Part shown: positions 19,366-30,959 of the stretch, one piece after another | Layout of the letters: each line of letters opens with the position of its first letter | Position numbering within the stretch: position 1 is the first letter of the stretch | DNA from: Gammaproteobacteria bacterium | GTDB taxonomy: Bacteria > Pseudomonadota > Gammaproteobacteria > S012-40 | Assembly (NCBI GenBank): GCA_029881255.1 | Contig: JAOUMY010000001.1 | Span: 992,001-1,056,000, forward strand | Length of the DNA: 64,000 bases | Reading direction: 5' to 3' | Made by a program: the position numbers and the translations under genes | The notes under the pieces: model-generated | The model's input: only the letters and a program-made list of their open reading frames with translations | What the model was told of the DNA's origin: nothing | The model's database searches: none

Positions 19366-21564
19366 CTATTGAAGCTTGAACTGTTCCTTGAGGATTTTCG
19401 GCGTGACGAAAATCAATAGCTCTCGTTTATTATTTATTTCACTCTTGGAGCGAAATAACCAGCCTAGCATTGGTATGTCGCCGAGAAATGGCACCTTAGA
19501 CATAGTGACTGTTTTGTTTTGTTCATAGATGCCACCAAGAACGACTGTTTCCCCGTTGTCGACGAGTACTTGAGTAATAACTTCGTTGGTATCGATGGCC
19601 GGAGCGCCGCCTTCGCCTTTGACTTCACTGCTGACGCTGTCCTTGCTAACGCGCACATCAAGTATGATGCGATCATCAGGCGTGATCTGCGGCGTGACCT
19701 CCAGGCTCATTACTGCTTTACGGAAACTGGTTGTGGTGGCGCCGCTCGAGCTTGATTCGCGATAGGGGATCTCCGTACCTTGCTCGATAACCGCCTTGCG
19801 TTGATTTGAGGTGATGACCCGAGGACTGGATACCAGTTCTCCACGACCTTCGGCCTGTAATGCTGATAATTCGAGGTCGAGTAATTTGGTGCCACTGAGC
19901 AGGCCTAACGCGAAAGACGCGGGCGTTCCTTTGGAAACGACTGCGGGTAAATTGACATTAAAATGCGAATCGTTCGCCAGATTGTTTCCGGGTGAAGGTA
20001 TAAAGTCACTGGCGCCCGTACCTGGGTTCAGGCCGAGGCTTTCCGTACTACCACCGAGCATGACTCTGTCACCGCCGTTGCCTAGTCCTTGATTGACGCG
20101 AGTCCCGAAACGAGTACCCAGGTCTCTGGCAAATTTGTCGTCGGCAATGACTATGCGTGATTCAATCAAGACCTGACGAATAGGGATATCAAGACTGCTG
20201 ACTAACTTGCGTATCTCATCGATATGTTCGACCGTGTCGCGAACCAGAAGCGTGTTGGTGCGTTCATCGACGGTGATATTACCGCGATCGGAGAGAAGTG
20301 TATTCTTGTCGGATTTAATGATGTCGGCTAGCTCACTACCCTTGGCGTAGTTAATCTGTATCAGCTCTGAGCGCAATGGAGCCAATTCCGTGATTTGTTT
20401 TTGAGCTTCGAGTTCCAGTCGCTCACGCTCAGATATTTCCTCGCCTGGCGCAACGAGAATGACATTACCGTTTTGGCGCATTGCGAGCGCTTTAGTTTTT
20501 AGGATAATGTCAAGCGCCTGGTCCCATGGAGTGTTCTTCAGGCGGAGCGTAATATTGCCCTGAACGCTGTCACTGACGACGATATTAAGGCCGGAGAAGT
20601 CAGCCAAAAGTTGCAATACCGCGCGTACCTCAATGTCCTGGAAGTTCAATGAAAGCTTTTCGCCTTTGTATTCGGTTTGTCGACGTTCTCCCGTTTGAGT
20701 TACCTCGACAGGTTTTATGTCTATGGTTAGTGTGTTGTCCGATTGGTAGGCCAGGTGTTCAAATTCGCCAGTCGGCGCAACAACCATACGCACATTGCCT
20801 TCTTCGCTAAAGGTGTCTATGGTCTGTACAGGAGTTGCAAAGTCTACAACATCGAGTCGTTGATGTAGTTCTTCGGGAAGACGTGTATTCATAAAGTGAA
20901 CAACGATTTTTCCACCTTCCTGGCGCACATCGATAACGATATTCGGGTCGCTAAACGTTACAAAAATTCGCCCTTCGCCTTTTTCTCCGCGACGGAAATC
21001 TACCTGTTGTATGCTCGGCATACCGGGGTTGCCGATGCTAGACAAGGTGCTCTGTGAAATGCGGTTCGAGTTGCTGGTAGCGGTTGTTTGCCGTGTTTCT
21101 GTTTTTGTATCGGACTCCTGTACTGTTGACTCCGCTTCGCCGCCCAGCGTCAGCACTATCTGGTGTCCTTGCTGTTTGACGGTGTAGGCAGTTTGTTTTA
21201 CAAGATTGATAACCACTCTTGTACGCGCACCCGCTTCGATTGCGGATACTGATTTGACCGGCCCGCTGGCTATTCGGCGAGAACGCCACGGTAATGCGCT
21301 TTTCGTATTTGCCAGGTCAAGTGCAATACGAGGGGGTTCATCGACATTAAAGCTATTGGGTTGTTCGACAGGGCCAGAGAAGACCAGGTTTACCTGCATC
21401 TTGTCGCCAGGTAGTGAAGTAAAGCTCATGTCCTGCAAGGTGACTGGATTTGCTGCTAGAGCCGCACCCGGTGCTAAAAACAGAAGAGACAGCAGGGATC
21501 GCCGAACGCGTCCGGACATCCATTTCCTGCTCTGTTGTTTGATCAGTTTAGTTAGCGCACACAT
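19366..21564 (-). CDS. pilQ: Type IV pilus secretin PilQ
   Basis: The product of about 732 residues forms the outer-membrane pore for type IV pili. After the signal peptide (ending PGAALAA) come two AMIN domains (about 40-130 and 185-280), a secretin/TonB short N-terminal domain (LNFQDIEVRAVLQLLADFSG), an N1 domain, and the secretin domain with VSSPRVITSNQRKAVIEQG and GETVVLGGIYEQ. It is the last pil gene of pilMNOPQ. A GTG at 21588 overlapping pilP is a possible longer start; neither has a strong ribosome site. Confidence 0.96.
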   Translation of the reverse strand: MCALTKLIKQQSRKWMSGRVRRSLLSLLFLAPGAALAANPVTLQDMSFTSLPGDKMQVNLVFSGPVEQPNSFNVDEPPRIALDLANTKSALPWRSRRIASGPVKSVSAIEAGARTRVVINLVKQTAYTVKQQGHQIVLTLGGEAESTVQESDTKTETRQTTATSNSNRISQSTLSSIGNPGMPSIQQVDFRRGEKGEGRIFVTFSDPNIVIDVRQEGGKIVVHFMNTRLPEELHQRLDVVDFATPVQTIDTFSEEGNVRMVVAPTGEFEHLAYQSDNTLTIDIKPVEVTQTGERRQTEYKGEKLSLNFQDIEVRAVLQLLADFSGLNIVVSDSVQGNITLRLKNTPWDQALDIILKTKALAMRQNGNVILVAPGEEISERERLELEAQKQITELAPLRSELIQINYAKGSELADIIKSDKNTLLSDRGNITVDERTNTLLVRDTVEHIDEIRKLVSSLDIPIRQVLIESRIVIADDKFARDLGTRFGTRVNQGLGNGGDRVMLGGSTESLGLNPGTGASDFIPSPGNNLANDSHFNVNLPAVVSKGTPASFALGLLSGTKLLDLELSALQAEGRGELVSSPRVITSNQRKAVIEQGTEIPYRESSSSGATTTSFRKAVMSLEVTPQITPDDRIILDVRVSKDSVSSEVKGEGGAPAIDTNEVITQVLVDNGETVVLGGIYEQNKTVTMSKVPFLGDIPMLGWLFRSKSEINNKRELLIFVTPKILKEQFKLQ

Positions 21565-21580
21565 GTTGTTTACCCACGTC

Positions 21581-22132
21581 TTATTCACTTAATGTCAATG
21601 TGTTTGGTCGTTCAACCCAGCCGCCTGAGCCATCGGAAACGATTTCCTGCAATTTTATTTCCGTATCCCTGATTCGCGTGATGCGTCCGTGATTGTGGCC
21701 CATATAATTACCCTTTCTCACGCGATAAATCGTATTATCCGGGGCCTTAATGATTCCCCATATCAATCCCTGGTTATGCATAACGCCGACCATGGTCAGG
21801 GATTCGAGGGCGTATTTTTCCAGCTCCTCTCTTGCACGCTTGGCATCCGGACTCACACCGTTACGACTAGTGATGGAAATGGTTTTCACCAGCGAAACGG
21901 AAGGCTTAAAGGGGTCACGCAACTGCGCCCCGTGATATTTGTACGACTCGTAGGGCATGAAAGCTGGCAGTGGTTCGATAGTGCCCTGGTATTTGGATTT
22001 GGTACTTTCAACATAACCTTGCAGATCGCTAAGATCTTCGTCGGCACAACTACTCAGTGTCAGCACTAATGCCAGCACAGCGATAGCCAGGGCTCTCGTT
22101 ATACGTTGCTTGTCTGAGTTTAATTCGTTCAC
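21581..22132 (-). CDS. pilP: Type IV pilus inner-membrane lipoprotein PilP
   Basis: The 183-residue protein has a lipoprotein signal ending LTLSSC (Cys about residue 28). It has a PilP-family middle segment (GAQLRDPFKPSV) and a small beta domain (MVGVMHNQGLIWGIIKAPDN, RVRKGNYMGHNHGRI). PilP bridges the PilNO inner-membrane complex to the PilQ secretin. It follows pilO by 2 bp. Confidence 0.95.
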   Translation of the reverse strand: MNELNSDKQRITRALAIAVLALVLTLSSCADEDLSDLQGYVESTKSKYQGTIEPLPAFMPYESYKYHGAQLRDPFKPSVSLVKTISITSRNGVSPDAKRAREELEKYALESLTMVGVMHNQGLIWGIIKAPDNTIYRVRKGNYMGHNHGRITRIRDTEIKLQEIVSDGSGGWVERPNTLTLSE

Positions 22133-22134
22133 GT

Positions 22135-22761
22135 CTATTTACCATTCATTTTAAATTGTTCAACTTCTTTCTCGTCGAGGTATCGATAGGTTTTGGCTGT
22201 TGCTTCCATCAACAGTTGGTCTTTTGAACCTTTTTGTTCCATCGTCGAAATTTTGAAGTCGTGTATTGTTACGATGCGTGGTAGTGCTGCGAGTCCTGCC
22301 ATGAACTTCCCAAACTCGTGATAGCGTCCTCTGACTTTTATCTCGATTGGGAGTTCGACATAGAATTCAGCAGGAATCTCGGGCATAGGTTTAAATAGCT
22401 CGAACTCCAGTCCTGAAGATATCCCCGTTTGTGTGATGTCGGTGAGCAACTCAGCCACCTCTGTTTTGCTCGGTAACTGTTTGAGTAATGAACCGAAGGA
22501 GCGCTGTATATCTGCCATTTGTGCCTGGTAGGCCACTAGATTAGCTGCTTTGGCTGCCTTGATATCAATCAGTTGCTTTAAGTCTCTTTCTTTTAATTTT
22601 GATGCCTCGAGAGCATCCAACTGCGGTTGGGTGTCAATAAGATAACCAAGAATTGAAATCGCTACGCATGCCACAATCACAGCAAGTACCTTGGCGCTGC
22701 TAGGCCAGGCGCCAATATTGTTAAAATCCAGATCGCTGAGACTAAAGCGCTTCATTTTCAT
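22135..22761 (-). CDS. pilO: Type IV pilus assembly protein PilO
   Basis: The 208-residue protein has one N-terminal membrane segment (about 24-43, VLAVIVACVAISILGYLI), a coiled coil, and a ferredoxin-like periplasmic domain (VELPIEIKVRGRYHEFGKFM). It forms heterodimers with PilN in the alignment subcomplex. It overlaps pilN by 4 bp. Confidence 0.95.
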   Translation of the reverse strand: MKMKRFSLSDLDFNNIGAWPSSAKVLAVIVACVAISILGYLIDTQPQLDALEASKLKERDLKQLIDIKAAKAANLVAYQAQMADIQRSFGSLLKQLPSKTEVAELLTDITQTGISSGLEFELFKPMPEIPAEFYVELPIEIKVRGRYHEFGKFMAGLAALPRIVTIHDFKISTMEQKGSKDQLLMEATAKTYRYLDEKEVEQFKMNGK

Positions 22762-23317
22762 AAATTATTCGCTACTCCAGGGCGGGTACGCTTAACCTGC
22801 ATGGAAAACCAGCTTGAATTAGGGTGTTCCCGCGTATCCGAATTGATAACGATGAGTTGTGGTTCTGTTAACCAGTCTGATCGATCCATATTGCGCAGTA
22901 GCGACGAAATTCGCGAATTCGATTCGGCAATACCCTCAATGCTGAGAGTGTTGTTATTTTGTGTAACCTTTAGCAGTTGAACGCCGTCAGGTAGAGTCGT
23001 GATGAGCTCTTCAAATAGGTGGACAACTTCCGGACGACTGTATTGCAGTTTCTGTATGACAGTCATACGATTTAACAAGCGTGTCTTTTCTACTTCAAGG
23101 CTTTTGATATTGGAAATCTCACCATCCAGTTGCGCGATTGCCTGGGTCAGCACGCTATTACGCGATTCTTGCAAGCCGGTGAGTGAGGAGATAACGATGT
23201 GAAATACCACGCCTACCACGAGCGCAAGTCCGCAAAAAAAGCCAAGTAACACGTAAAACTGTTGTTCACGCTCCTTGCGTAACTTTTCTCTCCACGGTAA
23301 AAGATTGATGCCGGCCA

Positions 23318-23318
<1 letters not shown>
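22758..23318 (-). CDS. pilN: Type IV pilus assembly protein PilN
   Basis: The 186-residue protein has the conserved cytoplasmic N-terminal peptide INLLPWREKLRKER, which binds PilM. A membrane segment (about 24-45) and a periplasmic coiled-coil plus ferredoxin-like domain follow. The pilM stop and pilN start overlap (TAATG), indicating translational coupling. Confidence 0.96.
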
Positions 23319-24709
<1,391 letters not shown>

Positions 24710-27214
24710 ATGAAATCAACTCACAAGAAATTTGCCAGATACACCCTGTACTCAGGGCTCGGAATGATGCTCGCCGGGCTGCTTATCACTCTGGGGTTGT
24801 ATTTATATATCGCCCCAAATCTGCCCTCTATAGAGAGCCTGAAGGACGTAAAGTTTCAGGTTCCCTTGCGCATCTTTACCGCCGATGGGGAATTAATCGG
24901 AGAATTTGGTGAAAAGCGCCGCAGCCCGTTGCTTTACGAAGAGATGCCGGAACAACTTATCCAGGCAGTGCTCAGTGCAGAGGATGACCGCTTTTTTGAG
25001 CACCCCGGAATAGATGCTCTTGGTTTGTTACGCGCGGTTGGAAAGCTTATCACCACCGGTAAGAAGGTTCAGGGTGGTGGCACCATTACTATGCAGGTGG
25101 CAAGAAACTTTTTCTTAAGTCGAGAAAAGACCTTTCTTCGCAAGTTTACGGAAATCTTACTGGCATTCAAAATAGAACACGAGCTGGATAAGAAGAAAAT
25201 TCTGGAGCTCTATCTGAACAAGATCTATTTCGGTAAACGTGCCTACGGCGTTGGCGCGGCCGCGTTGACCTACTATGGAAAAGATATTCGTGAGCTGTCG
25301 TTAGCCGAATACGCCATGATTGCCGGTTTGCCCAAGGCGCCTTCCCGTTACAACCCCATTGTAAATCCTAAGCGCGCGCTGTTACGTCGCAACTATGTGT
25401 TACGGCGTATGAATGAGCTTGGGTATATCGATGAAGAGGCGTACAAGGAAGCGGTACTTAGCGAAGTGACTGCGGAAGACCACGGGCATTCCATTGATTT
25501 GGAAGCGCCATATATCGCGGAGATGGTGCGTCAGGAACTGGTCGATCGATATGGTAACGATGTGTATACCGAGGGATACCAGGTTTACACCACTGTTGAG
25601 TCCCGTTTACAGAAGAAAGCGAATCATGCGTTACGTACAGCTTTGCTGGATTATGAGACGCGTCACGGATATCGTGGCCCAGTTCATTCCTATGGCGAGA
25701 TGGAAAGAACGGATCCAGTGGAATGGTCGCAGGCATTTGACGAGGTAGCGCCCGATCCCGTGATGAAGCGAGGGTTTGTCTTCGAGGTAAATGAAAAAGA
25801 TGCCTTGGTCTATCTCGAAGATGACCGAGTTGTGAATTTATGTTGGGACGGAATTAAGTGGGCGGCTCCCTACCAGGACGGAAACTGGACTGGGCCCGAG
25901 CCAACGAAAGCTAGCGACGTGGTGCGCGTGGGTCATGTGGTGTATCTGAGGCCAATCGGAAACCAATGGGAAGTTGGTCAAGTGCCCAAAGTTCAGGGAG
26001 CGATTGTTTCCCTGCGTTCTAGAGACGGCGCGATCCAGGCTGTCATGGGCGGCTATGACTTTAATGCCAGTAAATTTAATCGCGTTATCCAGGCCAAGCG
26101 TCAACCTGGCTCAAATTTTAAACCTTTTGTTTATTCTGCGGCATTGGAAAAAGGCTATACCGCTGCAACGCTCATTAACGATGCACCGGTAGTGTTTGAT
26201 GATCCGGGTCTCGAAGATACCTGGCGTCCGGAAAACTACAGTGGGAAGTTCTTTGGTCCAACGCGTTTTCGCGAAGCCTTGGTTAAGTCGCGTAATCTGG
26301 TTTCGATACGGATATTGCGTTCCATCGGAATCAGCTACGCGCTCGATTATGTAAAGAAGTTTGGATTCGACCCGGCGGAATTGCCGAGAGACTTGTCGCT
26401 TGCTCTTGGTAGCGCCACTGTTACCCCTTTGTCGATTGCGCGTGGTTATGCAACGTTTTCCAATGGTGGATTTCGAGTAGACCCTTACATCATTCAGCGA
26501 ATTGTGGGTAACAATGGGGAGCTGTTGTTTAAGGCCAATCCGGCGGTCGTATGTGGAACATGCAGCGAGTCACGACAGGTAGAGGAGCTGGTTCCCGATA
26601 TTTCCGCAGAGGAAAACGAGGAACAGGTTTTACTGGATACAGGCTTTCTCGCGCTGGATAGTTCTTTGTTGGAAGGAATCAAATTGGGCGAGGAATCGGT
26701 GGTGAATCTCGCGCCCAGGGTTTTAAGCTCTCAGAATGTCTACATCATGACTTCAGTCATGCGTGACATCATCAATCGCGGTACCGGACGACGCGCAAAA
26801 GTCTTGGGTCGCAACGATCTTGCGGGCAAAACAGGTACGACGAATGATCAGCAAGATGCCTGGTTTTCCGGTTTTAATGGCGAAGTTGTGACCACTGCGT
26901 GGGTAGGCTTTGACGACCCCCATCCGCTGGGTGACTCCGAGTCTGGTGCGCGTGCAGCGTTGCCAATGTGGATTAGCTTTATGCGAGAAGCGCTTCGCGC
27001 AAAACCTGAAACGCGGTTTGTTCAGCCGCCGGGTATTGTGACGGTCAAGATTGACCCGAATACTGGCATGCTTGCCGGCCCTGCTACACAAGATGCGATT
27101 TTTGAGTATTTTCCGGAAGACAAGGTACCCACTAGTACCTCAGAGGTCACGATGGAAAACTCGGGAGGGGAATCCGAAGGTGGTGGTGGAAGCATATCAG
27201 AGCAACTTTTTTAA
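24710..27214 (+). CDS. ponA: Penicillin-binding protein 1A (bifunctional glycosyltransferase/transpeptidase)
   Basis: The 834-residue class A PBP polymerises and cross-links peptidoglycan. It has an N-terminal membrane anchor (about 15-38), and a glycosyltransferase domain with EDDRFFEHPGID and GGGTITMQVARNFF. A PBP1A-type OB insertion follows, and the transpeptidase has KRQPGSNFKPFVY (Ser nucleophile), KSRN and KTGTT. The ATG at 24710 gives the standard short cytoplasmic tail; the frame is open further upstream. The tail is Gly-Ser rich. A likely activator, LpoA, is encoded later in this window. Confidence 0.96.
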   Translation: MKSTHKKFARYTLYSGLGMMLAGLLITLGLYLYIAPNLPSIESLKDVKFQVPLRIFTADGELIGEFGEKRRSPLLYEEMPEQLIQAVLSAEDDRFFEHPGIDALGLLRAVGKLITTGKKVQGGGTITMQVARNFFLSREKTFLRKFTEILLAFKIEHELDKKKILELYLNKIYFGKRAYGVGAAALTYYGKDIRELSLAEYAMIAGLPKAPSRYNPIVNPKRALLRRNYVLRRMNELGYIDEEAYKEAVLSEVTAEDHGHSIDLEAPYIAEMVRQELVDRYGNDVYTEGYQVYTTVESRLQKKANHALRTALLDYETRHGYRGPVHSYGEMERTDPVEWSQAFDEVAPDPVMKRGFVFEVNEKDALVYLEDDRVVNLCWDGIKWAAPYQDGNWTGPEPTKASDVVRVGHVVYLRPIGNQWEVGQVPKVQGAIVSLRSRDGAIQAVMGGYDFNASKFNRVIQAKRQPGSNFKPFVYSAALEKGYTAATLINDAPVVFDDPGLEDTWRPENYSGKFFGPTRFREALVKSRNLVSIRILRSIGISYALDYVKKFGFDPAELPRDLSLALGSATVTPLSIARGYATFSNGGFRVDPYIIQRIVGNNGELLFKANPAVVCGTCSESRQVEELVPDISAEENEEQVLLDTGFLALDSSLLEGIKLGEESVVNLAPRVLSSQNVYIMTSVMRDIINRGTGRRAKVLGRNDLAGKTGTTNDQQDAWFSGFNGEVVTTAWVGFDDPHPLGDSESGARAALPMWISFMREALRAKPETRFVQPPGIVTVKIDPNTGMLAGPATQDAIFEYFPEDKVPTSTSEVTMENSGGESEGGGGSISEQLF

Positions 27215-27299
27215 TTATTTTTTCGTTGCTTTGGTTTGAAATGCCTGAGGAAGTTCTCGCTTGGATAGTGGCTATGTATAGGTTGTGAAAGGGGCAGTT

Positions 27300-27908
27300 A
27301 TGTCACGTCAAAGTAGCCCTTGGGGTAAACACACCCGGCAAAGAATCGCAGTGGAAGCGGCGCGTATAATGTCGCAGGACAGTATTAGTGACTTCGAGAC
27401 CGCCAGACGAAAAGCGGCAGATCGGCTTGGTATTAAACAGCGCCGCGATCTCCCTAATAATCAAGAAATAGAACAGGAGTTGCTGGCCTATCGTGCGATG
27501 TTTTCATCCAATGAGCCAAGCTCTGATCTACAAAAATTACGAAAAACGGCGCTTGAAGGCATGTCGTTTCTAGCTCCTTTCAATCCACGCCTGGTTGGTT
27601 CTGTTTTGGATGGAACAGCGGCGGCATATGACGCAGTGCAGCTGCATGTGTTTGCTGAAAATCCCGATGATATTGTGCATTTCTTGATGGAAAAAAATAT
27701 CGACTTCGATCAGCGAAGCGGCAAAGTTCGCTATCGTTCCGGAAAAATCCGCGAGGTTCCTTGTTTGAGATTTGAAGCGGGCGAAACAACGGTAGAACTC
27801 TATGTTTTTGCTCTGGTTGATATCAGACATCCACCGTTAAGTAATACCGATGGACAAACGATGAAACGTGCCGATGCCAACAAGGTAAAAACCTTGCTGG
27901 CGGGATGA
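27300..27908 (+). CDS. Conserved hypothetical protein (possible nucleotidyltransferase-like fold)
   Basis: The 202-residue soluble protein starts at the ATG at 27300, preceded by AAAGGGGC. The N-terminal half is helical (RIAVEAARIMSQDSISDFET, then RKAADRLGIKQRRDLPNN). The second half has PRLVGSVLDGTAAAYDAVQL and HVFAENPDDIVHFL, which reminds me of a nucleotidyltransferase-like G-S region followed by acidic residues. I recall similar genes in gammaproteobacteria but no known function. It converges with the malic enzyme gene, 4 bp apart. Confidence 0.7.
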   Translation: MSRQSSPWGKHTRQRIAVEAARIMSQDSISDFETARRKAADRLGIKQRRDLPNNQEIEQELLAYRAMFSSNEPSSDLQKLRKTALEGMSFLAPFNPRLVGSVLDGTAAAYDAVQLHVFAENPDDIVHFLMEKNIDFDQRSGKVRYRSGKIREVPCLRFEAGETTVELYVFALVDIRHPPLSNTDGQTMKRADANKVKTLLAG

Positions 27909-27912
27909 AGCA

Positions 27913-29163
27913 TTAATCAACGGTCGGATAGCTGGCGGGATAGGCTTTGCGTGCAATGCCTGATTCGACCGCTGCCTTTGCAACGGCTGACGACACGTAT
28001 TGTGACAAGCGTGGATCAAATGGCTTCGGAATGAAATAGTCTTTACCGTAGGACAGGCTGTCGATGTTGTAGGCGACAAGAATTTCCTTAGGTACAGGCT
28101 CCTTAGTGAGTTTGCTCAGGGCGTGTACTGCCGCGATCATCATTTCCTGGTTTACGCCCGTAGCCTGTACATCTAGCGCGCCTCTGAATATGTACGGAAA
28201 TCCGAGAACATTGTTGACCTGATTGGGGTAGTCGCTTCGTCCCGTAGCCATGATTAAGTCGTCTCTAACCGTGTGAGCAACTTCAGGGCGAATTTCAGGA
28301 TCGGGATTGGATAGGGCGAATACAACCGGGTTTGGGGCCATTGAAGCCAGCATTTCTTCGCTAACTAGATTCGGTCCTGATACGCCGATGAACACATCGG
28401 CTCCTGTCATCGCGTCTGTAAGAGTACGCTCATCGGTTTTTACCGCGAACTGTTTCTTGAATTCATTAAGATCACTACGTCCGTCGTGTATGACGCCCTG
28501 GCGATCTATGAGTCGAATGTTTTCTTTATTTGCGCCGAGAGCAATGAGCAGGTTCATAGATGCGAAACCGGCGGCACCCGCACCAAGACAAATAATTTTC
28601 GCTTCGCTTAATTTCTTCTTGGCGATTTCAAGAGCATTGATTAGACCAGCGGAAATAATGATGGCCGTTCCGTGCTGATCATCGTGAAATACAGGAATAT
28701 TTACACGCGACTGGATTTCCTGTTCGATTCGAAAACAGTGAGGCGCTGCTATATCCTCCAGGTTGATGCCGCCAAAAGTAGTCGCGATGCGCACAACGGT
28801 ATCGATAAATTCGTCTGGGTCTTGTGTATCGACTTCGATATCGAACACATCAATTCCGGCAAAGCGCTTAAATAGCACCGCCTTTCCTTCCATAACAGGC
28901 TTGCTTGCAAGAGCGCCAACGTTGCCGAGTCCTAACACGGCTGTACCGTTTGAGATCACCGCAACGAGATTGCCTTTCGCAGTATAAGAATAGGCCAGTT
29001 CCGCATCACGGGCGATTTCCCTAACCGGTTCGGCAACACCAGGTGTATATGCGAGGGACAATTCGTATTGACTGGTGCAAGGCTTGGTAACCTCAATAGC
29101 AAGTTTTCCTGGAATGGGCCGGCGGTGATAGTCCAACGCGGCCTGTTTGATGTCTTTGCTCAT
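27913..29163 (-). CDS. Malic enzyme (oxaloacetate-decarboxylating), short form
   Basis: The 416-residue enzyme converts malate to pyruvate and CO2 with NAD(P). Motifs are SLAYTPGVAEPVREI, LGLGNVGALASKPVMEGK, the metal region VFHDDQHGTAI, the Rossmann loop CLGAGAAGFASM and ALSNPDPEI. It lacks the phosphotransacetylase-like C-terminal half of MaeB-type proteins. Cofactor preference is not clear from sequence. The position between ponA and the nuclease/rpmE pair matches an order I recall from Pseudomonas. Confidence 0.93.
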   Translation of the reverse strand: MSKDIKQAALDYHRRPIPGKLAIEVTKPCTSQYELSLAYTPGVAEPVREIARDAELAYSYTAKGNLVAVISNGTAVLGLGNVGALASKPVMEGKAVLFKRFAGIDVFDIEVDTQDPDEFIDTVVRIATTFGGINLEDIAAPHCFRIEQEIQSRVNIPVFHDDQHGTAIIISAGLINALEIAKKKLSEAKIICLGAGAAGFASMNLLIALGANKENIRLIDRQGVIHDGRSDLNEFKKQFAVKTDERTLTDAMTGADVFIGVSGPNLVSEEMLASMAPNPVVFALSNPDPEIRPEVAHTVRDDLIMATGRSDYPNQVNNVLGFPYIFRGALDVQATGVNQEMMIAAVHALSKLTKEPVPKEILVAYNIDSLSYGKDYFIPKPFDPRLSQYVSSAVAKAAVESGIARKAYPASYPTVD

Positions 29164-29226
29164 GTCGTGTCCTTGTTTGCCTATGGATGCTGGAGTAATA
29201 CGCTGCAGGAAATCTATTGTGGCAGT

Positions 29227-30048
29227 TTAATCCAGTATCTCAATATTTTTTGGATGAAGTATGCGCATATTGAGTCCTGAATTGTACGGAAAAATCCAAC
29301 CTCCTACCCGAACTGTATGGGTGCGCAGGGTTTCAGGCTTTTGTTTCTTAAAATATTTGAGATCCTCGTTTTCAATGCGAAATGCGAACCGGTCAGTAAC
29401 AACAAGCCATGTTGAGTGACGACTAGTAGTGATTTCGCGAATTCGTCCAGTAATAGTGTAGTAACCAAGATGTCGCAAAGTGAGCACCTCAGCGTCATGA
29501 TCCTGGAAACGGGGGTGTGACCAAATTCCTGTGGAGGCCGTCATTGCCTCTGCCTGACTTCTTCGGTAACAGTCAAAGAATTTTTCATTTGGTGGCATGA
29601 AAACGTGTACCCCCATGCCTACGCGCAACATTTCGCTCTGGAGGTTGGTGCCGTTGGGTAAAAATGCGTGCGCCAATATACGCTGATAGCGATCTCTTTT
29701 CTCTTGGTCTCGGATGAGTCCAATACTACCGATGTTTTTTAGAAGATTTTGAAGCGTGATTTTGGCCTGGTCTGCAAACGGTTCTGCAGGGGGATGCTCT
29801 TCGTTTAGTTCTGGTGAATTAATGCCGATTAGTCGAACAAGGCGTTCATCTTCGAGTAGCAGTGTGTCGCCGTCGATAATCGATTTAATGCGCGTGATTT
29901 CGTCAAACTGGTTGGTATTACAGTCTGTATCGCCAAAAGCGTTGGCTGTAAATAAGAGCGACGCAGTGAACAGGGCACGGATAATCCGCGCCCCGAGCAA
30001 TATGTGGGATTTACTTGAGTCCGTATTTTTGGCGGAATTTGTCCACAC
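29227..30048 (-). CDS. Secreted thermonuclease-family (SNase-like) protein
   Basis: The product has a signal segment ([18 protein letters not shown]) and a staphylococcal nuclease domain: [24 protein letters not shown] with an active Arg, and [14 protein letters not shown] with the second Arg. A C-terminal extension of about 100 residues ([23 protein letters not shown]) resembles an OB-like domain. The GTG at 30048 overlaps rpmE by 38 bp; a TTG at 30000 would give a more normal 23-residue signal peptide. Neither has a clear ribosome site. Confidence 0.85.
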   Translation of the reverse strand: MWTNSAKNTDSSKSHILLGARIIRALFTASLLFTANAFGDTDCNTNQFDEITRIKSIIDGDTLLLEDERLVRLIGINSPELNEEHPPAEPFADQAKITLQNLLKNIGSIGLIRDQEKRDRYQRILAHAFLPNGTNLQSEMLRVGMGVHVFMPPNEKFFDCYRRSQAEAMTASTGIWSHPRFQDHDAEVLTLRHLGYYTITGRIREITTSRHSTWLVVTDRFAFRIENEDLKYFKKQKPETLRTHTVRVGGWIFPYNSGLNMRILHPKNIEILD

Positions 30049-30214
30049 GACCGGCGGTGTCCACTATCTTTTGCGTCCCTGTATAAAAGGGGTGGCAAGC
30101 GGAACAAACATCAAGATGTAGTTCGCTTTTGCGAGTAGATCTTGTCTTAAATGTATTGCCACAGCTGCATGTAACAGCAATTTCTTTGTATTCCGGATGG
30201 ATATCAGCTTTCAT
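30011..30214 (-). CDS. rpmE: 50S ribosomal protein L31
   Basis: The 67-residue protein from the ATG at 30214 begins [12 protein letters not shown] and is type A L31. It keeps the cysteines in TCSCGN and CSACHPFY, so it is the zinc-binding C+ form. The longer frame starting at 30256 is rejected because L31 begins at the internal Met. The secreted nuclease follows and overlaps its end. Confidence 0.97.
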   Translation of the reverse strand: MKADIHPEYKEIAVTCSCGNTFKTRSTRKSELHLDVCSACHPFYTGTQKIVDTAGRVDKFRQKYGLK

Positions 30215-30440
30215 TCTTAAACCTCTGGTTTCCTGTATGCGCCGCCACCGAGTCATTATTGCACGGCACCGCGCGAGCGAAGGGGCGAAAGTATAGTGGA
30301 ACTAAACAGTGCGAGCAAGAGATATCACCCAGGTTCGGGTTTCCTTGATTGTAGGGCATGGGGTAGAATGCGGCGGCGGCTCGTCACTAGAAAGCTGTTT
30401 CCGTTAGTGAATCGCGTATGTGGGGTAACTGGTTGTATTT

Positions 30441-30959
30441 ATGAGTAATACTGAGATTGGCTCGGAAGACGGGCGCTTGATGAAGTTTCTGGTCACGTCC
30501 GTGGCCTTTTTTATGGTTGGTACAGTTCATGGCGTGTTACAGGTCCAAAAACCTATTCGCGCATGGCTGGATTCCATAGGAAGTCCCTATGGAGGCCCTG
30601 GCCATATGATAGATCCGTTGGCACACGCACATATCAATGTCATAGGCGGTGTAGTGATATTGTTAATGGCTGTGAGCTACTATTTATTGCCAAGAATCAG
30701 CAAGCGGCCATTGTATTCATACCGCCTGGTAGAGCACACCTATTGGTGGACAACCATCGGACTTATCGGGTTCTATTCCACATTGTTATTATTTGGTTAC
30801 TGGGAGGGGAGTTTGTTGCTCGAAGGCAAGACTCAGGAGATGCACGATGTACACTCCATCTACAGACCGGTAATTGCGGTGGTATCGACGGTAATGGGTG
30901 TCGGCTTTTGGATCTGGTTCGCAAATATTTTTATAACGTATCGTCATGTCAGAAAATAG
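30441..30959 (+). CDS. Short heme-copper oxidase subunit I-like membrane protein
   Basis: The 172-residue protein has four predicted membrane segments (about 14-36, 62-85, 97-121 and 139-168). DPLAHAHINVIGGVVILLM and SYYLLPRISKRPLYS resemble helices of cbb3-type CcoN and NorB, including His residues at a position where those bind heme. Full-length subunit I has at least 12 helices, so this is a short relative, not a working oxidase by itself. No frameshifted remainder is visible, and a second gene overlaps its end by 14 bp. It may bind heme or be a remnant; both are inference. Confidence 0.65.
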   Translation: MSNTEIGSEDGRLMKFLVTSVAFFMVGTVHGVLQVQKPIRAWLDSIGSPYGGPGHMIDPLAHAHINVIGGVVILLMAVSYYLLPRISKRPLYSYRLVEHTYWWTTIGLIGFYSTLLLFGYWEGSLLLEGKTQEMHDVHSIYRPVIAVVSTVMGVGFWIWFANIFITYRHVRK

